DNA of 64,000 nt, taken from an uncultured Bacteroidota bacterium (GTDB taxonomy: Bacteria; Bacteroidota; Bacteroidia; JABEUT01). How positions within the stretch are numbered: position 1 is the first letter of the stretch; each line of letters starts with the position of its first letter. Position numbers and translations under genes: made by a program. The notes under the pieces were generated by a model that had not been told where the DNA came from, ran no database searches, and worked only from the letters and a program-made list of their open reading frames with translations. The stretch lies in NCBI GenBank assembly GCA_903863935.1, contig CAIPDV010000072.1:1-64000 (forward strand), given 5' to 3'. This document shows, in pieces, positions 35,782 through 42,839 of this stretch.

Positions 35782-36354
35782 TTAAGAACTTGCGTTATTA
35801 GTATAATAGTCGTGCAGCTTTTTACGTAATCCAGCCCTAGCCCTTGACAGTAAAGATTCAACAGCAGGTATACTTACGGACATGGTTTCAGCTATTTGCT
35901 TATAATCCAAACCCTGCATTTCATAGAGTGTAAAAGCGGTATGCTGGTTTTCGGGCAGGGTAGCCAAGGCACCATAAAGGGCCTTGGCATGCTCCTTATT
36001 TTCAAGGGTTATACCCGGGTGGGCAAAATTCGAGGGTATCTCAATGGGGTTATCTTCCTTATCAAACAACGATTGTACAATTCCGCTGCGCTTTTTCCTT
36101 TTGGAATACTTAATATGATCGTAACACTTGTTTAACGCAATGCGGAACAGCCAGGTTTTAATGTGTGCACTTTCCCTGAACTCCCGGATGTGTTTGTAGG
36201 CCTCCACAAATACATCCTGAGTAATATCCTCCGCATCTTCACGGTTGGGGATCATACCCAGACAAAGGTTGAAGATTCCCTTCCCATGCAAATCCATAAG
36301 TTGGCGAAAGGCCCGCTCATCTCCGGCTTTTAATTCCTGGATATCTACTTCCAA
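35782..36354 (-). CDS. ECF-type RNA polymerase sigma factor
   Basis: A 190-residue sigma-70 factor with region 2 (GIFNLCLGMIPNREDAEDITQDVFVEAYKHI, WLFRIALNKCYDHIKYSKR) and region 4 (LPENQHTAFTLYEMQGLDYKQIAETM, AVESLLSRARAGLRKKL). It should direct RNA polymerase to the operon it heads: anti-sigma, two small membrane proteins and a TonB-type receptor. The start is TTG at 36354, with a stop four codons further up; no ATG would keep region 2 intact. The other sigma gene in this window (45337) belongs to a different group with a different anti-sigma partner. Confidence 0.92.
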   Translation of the reverse strand: MEVDIQELKAGDERAFRQLMDLHGKGIFNLCLGMIPNREDAEDITQDVFVEAYKHIREFRESAHIKTWLFRIALNKCYDHIKYSKRKKRSGIVQSLFDKEDNPIEIPSNFAHPGITLENKEHAKALYGALATLPENQHTAFTLYEMQGLDYKQIAETMSVSIPAVESLLSRARAGLRKKLHDYYTNNASS

Positions 36355-36534
36355 CTGGTTGATTCTTTATGAGAATTGACGATTTTGGGGAGGAAAACCG
36401 TTGCCAAGATAGACATAAAATCAATGTTGAATTTTGAATCAGTTGTGTTAAATTATGCTAATTCATAAGATATATTCACCCTCTTAGCTGGCTCTATCAA
36501 TAGCATAGGATGCAGGGGTGAGTAGTATTATTCC

Positions 36535-36542
36535 TAAATTTG
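36535..36542 (+). promoter_or_regulatory. -7 promoter element of kdsA
   Basis: TAAATTTG fits TAnnTTTG and ends 19 bases before ATG 36562. Confidence 0.45.
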
Positions 36543-36561
36543 CAACCATATAAAATAAACT

Positions 36562-37401
36562 ATGAGTTCAAAAAAGATAAAAGTCGGAAATATTGAATGC
36601 GGAGCAGACCAGTTATTCCTGATATCGGGTCCTTGTGTTATTGAAGATGAATCCATCATGTTCAAGACCGCTGAGAAATTAAAACAAGTAGGCGAAGAAT
36701 TAAAAATACCCATCATTTATAAATCGTCCTTTTTAAAAGATAACCGTAGCGACTTGAAATACTACGATGGACCGGGATTGAAAAAAGGCTTGGAAATGTT
36801 GGCTAAAATAAAAGCGGAATTCGGATTCCCTATTCTTACCGATATCCATTACCCCGATCAGGCAGCACCTGCGGCCGAAGTGTGTGATGTGTTGCAGATA
36901 CCTGCTTACCTATGCATGCAAAGCAGTTTGATGGTGGCAGCGGCAAAAACAGGACGTGTTATAAACATTAAACACGGACAGTTTCTTGCACCGGAAAATA
37001 TGAAGCACCCGGTTAAAAAGTGCACCGACAGCGGCAATGATCAGATTATCCTTACTGAAAGAGGATACACTTTCGGCTATAATGATTTAGTTGTAGACCC
37101 TCGCAGCCTTTACCACTTAAACCAATTGGGCTACCCTGTTGTGTTTGATATTACACATTCCATTCGCAAATACGGCATACCAAGTGCCGATGCAAAAGGC
37201 GGAGCGCGGGAATTTCTTCCTGTGATAAGCCGCGCCGGTGTGGCCTCCGGAGTAGATGGGGTTTTTATTGAAACCCATCCTGAACCTTCCAAAGCCTTGT
37301 GCGATGCTGCAAGCCAGCTTAGTGTTTATGATCTCAAAGCCTTTTTGGAACCGCTGATTGAGATTCATAATACAGAGGTTAAGTATAGGGGGAAATCTTA
37401 A
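36562..37401 (+). CDS. kdsA: 2-dehydro-3-deoxyphosphooctonate aldolase (Kdo-8-P synthase)
   Basis: A 279-residue KdsA. It joins phosphoenolpyruvate and D-arabinose-5-phosphate to make Kdo-8-phosphate, the first committed step to the Kdo of lipid A core. Clear signatures: ISGPCVIEDE (residues 21-30), KSSFLKDNRS, LTDIHYPDQAAPAAEVCDVLQIPA, INIKHGQFLAPENM, FGYNDLVVDPRSL and FIETHPEPSKALCD. The full length is typical. kdsB and kdsD are not in the window; a KdsC-like phosphatase is found at 42041 beside a transaldolase-CBS fusion. Confidence 0.97.
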   Translation: MSSKKIKVGNIECGADQLFLISGPCVIEDESIMFKTAEKLKQVGEELKIPIIYKSSFLKDNRSDLKYYDGPGLKKGLEMLAKIKAEFGFPILTDIHYPDQAAPAAEVCDVLQIPAYLCMQSSLMVAAAKTGRVINIKHGQFLAPENMKHPVKKCTDSGNDQIILTERGYTFGYNDLVVDPRSLYHLNQLGYPVVFDITHSIRKYGIPSADAKGGAREFLPVISRAGVASGVDGVFIETHPEPSKALCDAASQLSVYDLKAFLEPLIEIHNTEVKYRGKS

Positions 37402-37410
37402 CTTCAAAAA

Positions 37411-37752
37411 ATGAAAAGATTTTTTTTAATCCTTCTTTTAGTTGTTTTTTGTAATGGAATAGTTTTATGTCAAAGCAATAGGGACACTAGCAAGATTAAG
37501 AACGATACTGGGGTACTTAGAGAATATTCAGCAATTGATAATCCAGGAGCAGGAGAATATGCTCCTTATATCAAATGTGATAGTGGAATTTGGAGATCAT
37601 ATTATAGTAATGGGAAGGTAATGGCAGAAGGAAGAATGCTTATGAAAAGAAAGGAAATGGTTGAGGATGGAATTTGGAAATTGTATTATAAAGATGGTTC
37701 ATTAATGCAGACAGAGGAGTATAGAAAAGGGAAACTTATTAAGATTTGGTAA
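37411..37752 (+). CDS. Secreted MORN-like (YwqK family) protein
   Basis: A 113-residue protein with a signal peptide (KRFFLILLLVVFCNGIVLCQ) and two MORN-variant repeats (SGIWRSYYSNGKVMAEGRM; DGIWKLYYKDGSLMQTEEY). Databases often label such proteins as YwqK-family antitoxins, but secretion makes that role doubtful. It lies 9 bases after kdsA on the same strand and likely shares its transcript. Confidence 0.75.
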   Translation: MKRFFLILLLVVFCNGIVLCQSNRDTSKIKNDTGVLREYSAIDNPGAGEYAPYIKCDSGIWRSYYSNGKVMAEGRMLMKRKEMVEDGIWKLYYKDGSLMQTEEYRKGKLIKIW

Positions 37753-37861
37753 CCCGAAGGTAATATTGAAGTTGCACTTCATTGTTAAGTAACCTTTTAC
37801 GTTTTGCTTTAAGAAATTACAAATAATTCATATCTTTACATTCTGATAAACATATCATCCA

Positions 37862-38104
37862 ATGATAACCGCATCTGAAAGAAAAAAAATAGCGAAAATT
37901 GTGTTAACCACAAAAGATGAGGTTTTTATCCGTAAAATTGAATCGATGATATCCTCTAAGCCTAAAACAGCACAACATAAAAAGAGAAGCGGGGAAATGC
38001 AAGTAACCGAATTTCAAAAATATCTTCTTGAGTGGCCTATCATGTCAAAAGATGAAATGAAGGGAATTAAGGAAAGAGCGAAACGTTTGAATGAATGGAG
38101 ATAA
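37862..38104 (+). CDS. Antitoxin partner of a PIN-domain toxin
   Basis: An 80-residue, mostly hydrophilic protein (SERKKIAKIVLTTKDEVFIRKIESM... ending KGIKERAKRLNEWR) just upstream of a PIN-domain gene, overlapping it by 10 bases. It lacks an obvious AbrB or ribbon-helix-helix domain at the N-terminus, so it is not a textbook VapB; the C-terminal WPIMSKDEMKGI helix could be the toxin-binding part. The call rests on position and size. Confidence 0.65.
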   Translation: MITASERKKIAKIVLTTKDEVFIRKIESMISSKPKTAQHKKRSGEMQVTEFQKYLLEWPIMSKDEMKGIKERAKRLNEWR

Positions 38105-38484
38105 TTTGCCTGGATACAAGTGTGCTAATTAGCCATAAAAGAGCACTCAAAAAAGCAAAATCGGGAACTTTTCTTTTTCATTTGGCACAACAATATCAAT
38201 TTGCTATTACCGTAATTAGTGTATTTGAATTGCTGCGTGGTGATAATAATGATGAGGATAAATTCTGGATGGATTTCTTTTCAAGGGTAGTCATTTTGCC
38301 TTTTGATTTTGAAAGTAGCTCAATAGCCGCCACTATCGACAGGGAACTGATAAAACGGGGCAACAAAATCAAAGTTACTGACCTTATCATTTCTTCCATT
38401 GCCATGCGAAATAAGTTAACCATTGCAACGGAAGATAAAAGAGACTTCACACGTATAAAAAATTTGAAACTTATTCTGCCTTGA
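38095..38484 (+). CDS. PIN-domain toxin (VapC-like ribonuclease)
   Basis: A 129-residue PIN domain with the acidic residues expected: Asp7 in ICLDTSVLI, Glu in VFELLRG (about 43), Asp in KVTDLIISSIA and Asp/Glu near TEDKRDF. VapC enzymes cut tRNA or rRNA when freed from antitoxin. The start ATG at 38095 overlaps the antitoxin gene. The pair separates kdsA from the downstream lipoprotein and is a likely mobile cassette. Confidence 0.85.
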   Translation: MEIICLDTSVLISHKRALKKAKSGTFLFHLAQQYQFAITVISVFELLRGDNNDEDKFWMDFFSRVVILPFDFESSSIAATIDRELIKRGNKIKVTDLIISSIAMRNKLTIATEDKRDFTRIKNLKLILP

Positions 38485-38504
38485 TTTTCCCGAGCCTATC
38501 CTCT

Positions 38505-38921
38505 ATGAAAGCATTCAGGCTTTTTATTTTTCTACTCTGCTGCGGAATATTTTTTTCATGTAGTAAAACCAATGTGGGTTCTCCAACAATGAGTGCAAGT
38601 ATTAGCGGAGGTGGTACAATTAATTTTTCGGCAAGTTATTTCAACCAAATTGGGATTCAAGGAAGTGGCAATGGCTATACAATTAACTTTTATGTGAGAT
38701 TGAACGGAGCAGGAACCTATGTTCTGGCTGACCCATCAACAGGTAACTTTGCAACAGTTGTAAGTAATGGAATAACTTACACCACCAGTTCAACCAGTAC
38801 CGGGCAAATAACTTTTTCGCCCATTAATAAAACGTCTTACTATAATGGAACATTCTATTTCGCTGCAATATATAACGGTCAAAGCATTATTATAAGCAAT
38901 GGGCAGTTTGCAAATATGTAG
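38505..38921 (+). CDS. Small lipoprotein, function unknown
   Basis: About 138 residues from ATG 38505. The signal and lipobox (FIFLLCCGIFFSC) are preceded in a longer frame by 8 residues that overlap the PIN gene; I prefer the internal Met that starts a normal signal. The mature domain is a small Gly/Ser/Thr/Asn-rich beta sandwich type. No family recognised. Confidence 0.7.
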   Translation: MKAFRLFIFLLCCGIFFSCSKTNVGSPTMSASISGGGTINFSASYFNQIGIQGSGNGYTINFYVRLNGAGTYVLADPSTGNFATVVSNGITYTTSSTSTGQITFSPINKTSYYNGTFYFAAIYNGQSIIISNGQFANM

Positions 38922-38938
38922 GAAGAAAGCAGAATTAA

Positions 38939-39094
38939 TTATACGATATTCTGGCCTCTTATTAAACGGAAGATGATTGCTATTACTGCAAAAATAAGGA
39001 GCAGGTGAATAAAAGCACCTAAGCTGAAAAAGAAGAATCCTACAGCCCAACCAATAATTAAAATTACTGCGATTAAATAAAGTAAGTCTCCCAT
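38939..39094 (-). CDS. Small membrane protein, DUF5670/lmo0937 family
   Basis: Minus-strand ATG 39092-39094 opens a 51-residue frame with two membrane helices (LLYLIAVILIIGWAVGFF; FIHLLLIFAVIAIIFRLI) ending in RGQNIV. This is the lmo0937 family pattern, small proteins often induced by stress and found beside CsbD or hydrophilin-like genes. It is too short for common ORF cut-offs and was found by translation. Confidence 0.8.
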   Translation of the reverse strand: MGDLLYLIAVILIIGWAVGFFFFSLGAFIHLLLIFAVIAIIFRLIRGQNIV

Positions 39095-39179
39095 GATATT
39101 TAGTATTAAAGGTTTATGAATTAGATAAAGTGAGGGAATAACCCCTCACTTTGTAATAGAATGAAATTAACATACCATA

Positions 39180-39497
39180 TTAGATAGTTGATCTTTCACT
39201 CTTGGTATTTCCCTGTTTTGAAGATTGGTTTTTTTCTGAGGTCGATTTTGTTTTATCACTTTCCATTCCGGGTTTACCGTTCGAACTTGCAACTGGAGTT
39301 TTGTAATCATGTTCGTGATTCTTATCTTTCAGTTCTTTTCCTGAAGCGGCATTTTTATCCTCATTCATGGAAGAGGACTTTTGGGTGGTTGAAGCGGAAC
39401 CTGTCTTTTTAGAAGAATCCTGGTTGCTTTGACCGTTTTGGTTTTTAGAAGTACTAGGGTTATTTGAAACCTGTTCGTTTTTTTGATTTTCTTTCAT
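39180..39497 (-). CDS. Highly hydrophilic disordered protein (hydrophilin-like)
   Basis: A 105-residue protein made nearly entirely of Lys, Ser, Asn, Gln, Glu, Asp and Thr, with no hydrophobic core or Cys. Such composition marks an intrinsically disordered protein; hydrophilins protect during desiccation or osmotic stress, which suits the DUF5670 neighbour. That role is inference from composition. The same-strand DUF5670 gene begins 86 bases downstream. Confidence 0.65.
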   Translation of the reverse strand: MKENQKNEQVSNNPSTSKNQNGQSNQDSSKKTGSASTTQKSSSMNEDKNAASGKELKDKNHEHDYKTPVASSNGKPGMESDKTKSTSEKNQSSKQGNTKSERSTI

Positions 39498-39816
39498 TTC
39501 GTTTAATTTTTAATGCTGTGAATCTGATTTCCCAACACCTTTTGTTTTTAATTAATGTGAATTCATTTGGACACCGCAAAAGTCTGCCTATTAATGCCAA
39601 AAGGCATTACAAAACCATTGGAAAAATTTACAGAATTCACAGATAGGGAAATGAGATGTGTGATTATCCACCTATAGGTAATTGTTCTTTAAATCTGAAA
39701 TTGGATGTTTCACCGAATAATTTCGGCATGGATTTAACTTTTAAGTAATTTAGGAGTCGAATAACAAATGCTTTCCCTGTTTTTGTCGTCAAATCACATA
39801 TAGAAAATATTGAATT
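39498..39816. other. Divergent intergenic region
   Basis: About 320 bases between the disordered protein (minus) and the YXWGXW protein (plus). It contains a hairpin with 7-base arms (TAATGCC 39592-39598, GGCATTA 39603-39609) but no open frame or clear consensus promoter. It is probably regulatory for both genes. Confidence 0.4.
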
Positions 39817-40845
39817 ATGAAACGCCTGGCTATTTTAATCATTACAATTGCTTCCTTTTGGAGCCCTGCTGAAACCTATGCTCAAAGCGGTGCAGGAATA
39901 AGTCTTGAAATAACGGTTACTCCACCCGAGTTGCCTGTTTATGTTCAACCAGAATGCCCTGTTGAAGGTTATTTATGGACACCAGGCTATTGGGCCTGGG
40001 GACCTGATGGATATTATTGGGTGCCTGGTGTATGGGTTCGTCCGGCACGTGTAGGTTGGTTATGGACCCCCGGTTACTGGGGTTTTGAACGTGGATATTA
40101 TTTCTGGCATGGTGGTTATTGGGGTTCACATATTGGCTTTTATGGCGGGGTATGTTATGGCTTCGGCTATTACGGAAGCGGTTTTTGTGGTGGGCGATGG
40201 GAAGGCAATGCTTTCCGGTATAATACAGCCGTTTGCCGTGTAAATAATGGTGTTATCCGTAATACATATGTTGATAAAACAGTAATCAATAATTCCGGTA
40301 ACCATGTAAGCTATAATGGCGGAAGTGGCATAAATGCAAAACCAAATGCCTCGGAGCAATCGGCTATGAAAGAAGTGCATGGGCAGCCATCTGCAGAACA
40401 ACTGAACCACCAGCATACTGCAAGCACAAATAAAGCTCAACTTGCCAAAGCCAACGGAGGGCATCCTTCAACCATGTCGATGGCATCTATTGGCGGGAAA
40501 AAGTTTAATGCAGTTGGTAAAGGTGGGGGAATGAACAAAGGAGCGAATAAAGGAACACGTGCTAATTCCGGGCAAGGACAGCGACAGCATGCAGCCGGAC
40601 AAGCAGCACACAATACCGGGGGTGGAGCCCAACGACAACATAATAATGCCGGAGCCCAACACCAGCAGAATGCAGGAGGAGCCCAACGTCAGCAACAAAA
40701 GGGTGGAGGTGGCCATCGCCAGCAAAATGGGGGTGGAGTGCAACGCCGACAAAATAGTGCACACCAGGGTGGAGGCCAGCGGCAAGCCCCGCCGGGTGGC
40801 AGGCAAGCGCACCAGGAAGGCGGCGGTGGCAGAGGAAAACGCTAA
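39817..40845 (+). CDS. YXWGXW-repeat secreted protein with Gln/Gly-rich tail
   Basis: A 342-residue protein: signal peptide (ending near TYAQ, residue 23), then aromatic YXWGXW-type repeats between about residues 50 and 115 (GYLWTPGYWAWGPDGYYWVP; GWLWTPGYWGFERGYYFWHG). From about residue 225 it becomes a low-complexity Gln/Gly/His/Asn/Arg tail (QQNAGGAQRQQQKGG-type). YXWGXW proteins are common in Bacteroidota and Proteobacteria and occur with stress genes; their function is unknown. The tail suggests a sticky or condensate-prone segment. Confidence 0.8.
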   Translation: MKRLAILIITIASFWSPAETYAQSGAGISLEITVTPPELPVYVQPECPVEGYLWTPGYWAWGPDGYYWVPGVWVRPARVGWLWTPGYWGFERGYYFWHGGYWGSHIGFYGGVCYGFGYYGSGFCGGRWEGNAFRYNTAVCRVNNGVIRNTYVDKTVINNSGNHVSYNGGSGINAKPNASEQSAMKEVHGQPSAEQLNHQHTASTNKAQLAKANGGHPSTMSMASIGGKKFNAVGKGGGMNKGANKGTRANSGQGQRQHAAGQAAHNTGGGAQRQHNNAGAQHQQNAGGAQRQQQKGGGGHRQQNGGGVQRRQNSAHQGGGQRQAPPGGRQAHQEGGGGRGKR

Positions 40846-40902
40846 ATTTAATTATGCAACTTCTTCTCATGAATTTTCCTGATTGATTCAGAGAGGATAG
40901 AG

Positions 40903-40936
40903 TTGTATTTACATTTCGTAGGGTTTCTTACCTTTA
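40903..40936 (+). promoter_or_regulatory. Possible promoter of the transaldolase-CBS gene
   Basis: TTG (40903-40905), 23 bases, then TACCTTTA (40929-40936), one mismatch to TAnnTTTG. The leader would be about 90 bases and contain the inverted repeat 40954-41019. Confidence 0.4.
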
Positions 40937-40953
40937 CACCCCAATAAGTTAAA

Positions 40954-41019
40954 AGTTTACAAAGTTCATAATGTAGAAAGTATGAATGAACTTTATAAAC
41001 TTTATGAACTTTATAAACT
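40954..41019 (+). repeat. Leader inverted repeat and AACTTTATAA tandem repeat
   Basis: An 18-base arm (40954-40971) pairs with 41002-41019 with one mismatch; the right side is also a tandem repeat of GAACTTTATAAACTTTAT-like units. It ends 8 bases before ATG 41028. It may be a regulatory hairpin or just a common dispersed microsatellite. Confidence 0.5.
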
Positions 41020-41027
41020 TTACAACT

Positions 41028-42041
41028 ATGGAGCTATATCTTGATTCTGCAAACATGAAGGAAATTGAAGAAGGATTCAAACTTGGTTTCCTCGATGGTT
41101 TAACAACAACCCCAACCTTTATGCAAAAGGAAGGTATTACTGATATTGATGGAACGATAGTTAAGCTGAGTAAAATGGTGCCTGTATTACAAATAGAAGC
41201 ATTAGGTGCGAATGCTGATGAGATAAAGAGGGAAGCATACCGCCAGCTTGAACTGGGATTGGATCCTAAGAAAACCGTTTTCAAAATTCCTGTATCGCTG
41301 GAAGGGGTACGTGCCTGCAAAATATTGCGTAACGATGGCTTGCTTGTAAATGTTCATTTGGTGTATACGCTTCAACAAGCTTACATGGCAATGCATGCAG
41401 GTGCAACCTATGTTTGTCCTTTGGTTGGCCGTTTGCAAGATCAGGGGCACGATGCGCTTACATTGGTAGAACAATGTGTTGATGCAGTGAATTACTATAA
41501 CTACGATACCAAGATCATGTTTAGTTCTGTTCGCCATAATGAACATGTACGGAATGCAATAAATATTGGAGTGCATACAATTACTGTTCCATTGAAAGTA
41601 TTGAAATCACTCACAGAAAATAACTTTACCCAAATTGGAACCGAGCAATTTTTCCGCGATACCCGGATGATGATGGTGAAGGTGAAAGAAGCCATTCGCC
41701 CCGTTAATCCTGTTGTAAATAGCGAAACAAGTATAAAGGATGCCATTGTAAAAATGACTGAATTCGGTTACGGAACGGTTATTGTTACAAATAAAGATAA
41801 CAGTGTTATGGGTGTTTTCACCGATGGTGATTTACGCAGACTTTTACAAAAAGACGGAGAGCATATTCTGAATAAAAAATTAAAAGAATTGGAATATAAA
41901 GCACCTATCAGTATTGATGCAAATGCCATACTGAATGAAGCAGCAGCACTTTTCAAAAAATCGAATGTGGATACCATTATGGTTACGGATGGCGGCAAAC
42001 CGGTGGGAATGCTGGATATTCAGGACTTGAAGAACGACTAA
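41028..42041 (+). CDS. Transaldolase-fold protein fused to a KdsD-type CBS pair
   Basis: A 337-residue protein from ATG 41028; the longer frame starting at 40986 only adds repeat-coded MNFINF residues. Residues 1-225 match the small transaldolase/fructose-6-phosphate aldolase class: LYLDSAN with Asp6, FKIPVSLEG with the Schiff-base Lys86, and MFSSVR with Ser167. By eye against E. coli FsaA, Asn28 is Thr, Thr109 is His110 and Tyr131 is Leu132, so the substrate is probably different. Residues 230-337 are two CBS domains with GVFTDGDLRRLLQK, the hallmark of arabinose-5-phosphate isomerase KdsD. The next gene overlaps by one base and is KdsC-like. The pathway is unknown. Confidence 0.85.
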   Translation: MELYLDSANMKEIEEGFKLGFLDGLTTTPTFMQKEGITDIDGTIVKLSKMVPVLQIEALGANADEIKREAYRQLELGLDPKKTVFKIPVSLEGVRACKILRNDGLLVNVHLVYTLQQAYMAMHAGATYVCPLVGRLQDQGHDALTLVEQCVDAVNYYNYDTKIMFSSVRHNEHVRNAINIGVHTITVPLKVLKSLTENNFTQIGTEQFFRDTRMMMVKVKEAIRPVNPVVNSETSIKDAIVKMTEFGYGTVIVTNKDNSVMGVFTDGDLRRLLQKDGEHILNKKLKELEYKAPISIDANAILNEAAALFKKSNVDTIMVTDGGKPVGMLDIQDLKND

Positions 42042-42733
42042 TGGAAATCGAAGAGGTATTCAACGGCAGATTCCTAACTCCTCCGGCAAATATTCTGGCT
42101 AAGCTGGAGAAAATAAAAGCATATGTTTTCGATTGGGATGGCGTTTTTAACAATGGCCAGAAAGACGAAAATAACACCAGTCTTTTCAATGAAATTGACG
42201 CAATGGGCGTGAATATGCTGCGCTTCAATCATTATAAAAGAAAAGGCGTCATGCCACTCTTTGGAATTATTACCGGTGAACGCAACTCCGCTTCACATTC
42301 TTTCTCCAACAGGGAACACATGGATTTTTGCTACTATAAAATAAAGCACAAAAGCACAGCACTTGAGCATTTATGCAACGAACATAATCTTTCTCCTGAT
42401 GAAATTCTTTTTATGTTCGATGATATTTTAGATTTGGATGTTGCAGCAAAAGTTGGAGTGCGTATGATGGTCTCAAGACCTTCTAATCCATTGCTGATTA
42501 AATATGCGGAAGAAAGGCAATTAATGGATTATCTGACTGAGAATGATGGTAACAAACATGCTGTCAGAGAAGTGGTCGAAATGCTGATTGGCCTTACAGG
42601 ACGATACGATGAAACCATTGCTGACCGCATTGCATATAATAATACTTACCGGGAATTCATTACCAAACGTAACAGTCTTCCAACTGAATATTATACAATA
42701 GACGGGGATAATATCATTCCTAAAAAGCCATAA
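42041..42733 (+). CDS. KdsC-like HAD-superfamily phosphatase
   Basis: A 230-residue HAD enzyme. Motif I is YVFDWDGVF (nucleophile Asp31, acid-base Asp33), followed by GIITGERNSAS (motif II region), HKSTALEHL (motif III Lys) and FMFDDILDLDVAA (motif IV). The order and DxDGV start fit KdsC, which removes phosphate from Kdo-8-phosphate, but this protein is about 50 residues longer at the C-terminus and has an N-terminal extension of 24 residues. It overlaps the transaldolase-CBS gene by one base (stop and start share it), so the two work together. Acting on a Kdo-related or other ulosonic-acid phosphate is inference. Confidence 0.82.
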   Translation: MEIEEVFNGRFLTPPANILAKLEKIKAYVFDWDGVFNNGQKDENNTSLFNEIDAMGVNMLRFNHYKRKGVMPLFGIITGERNSASHSFSNREHMDFCYYKIKHKSTALEHLCNEHNLSPDEILFMFDDILDLDVAAKVGVRMMVSRPSNPLLIKYAEERQLMDYLTENDGNKHAVREVVEMLIGLTGRYDETIADRIAYNNTYREFITKRNSLPTEYYTIDGDNIIPKKP

Positions 42734-42771
42734 GTAAAAGAGAGATAATGCTCTTTACCTTAAAATAAAAA

Positions 42772-42799
42772 GCCATCCCGACTTTACGTCAGGAATGGC
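42772..42799 (-). terminator. Hairpin terminator of the head-GIN gene
   Basis: GCCATCCCGAC and GTCAGGAATGGC (42772-42799) form a stem with a small bulge around TTTAC. On the minus strand it is followed by TTTTTATTTTA, the layout of an intrinsic terminator. It sits between the convergent KdsC-like and head-GIN genes. Confidence 0.65.
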
Positions 42800-42839
42800 C
42801 GATTCATAGTAACAAGAACACTATCCTCCAACGAGTATT

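Noticed and set aside
40468-40882. Several overlapping frames in the YXWGXW tail
   Set aside because: All are frame shadows of the Gln/Gly-rich repeat region of the 39817-40845 gene.
40986-41027. Longer N-terminus (MNFINFMNFINF) for the transaldolase-CBS protein
   Set aside because: It is encoded by the tandem repeat; homology starts at ATG 41028.
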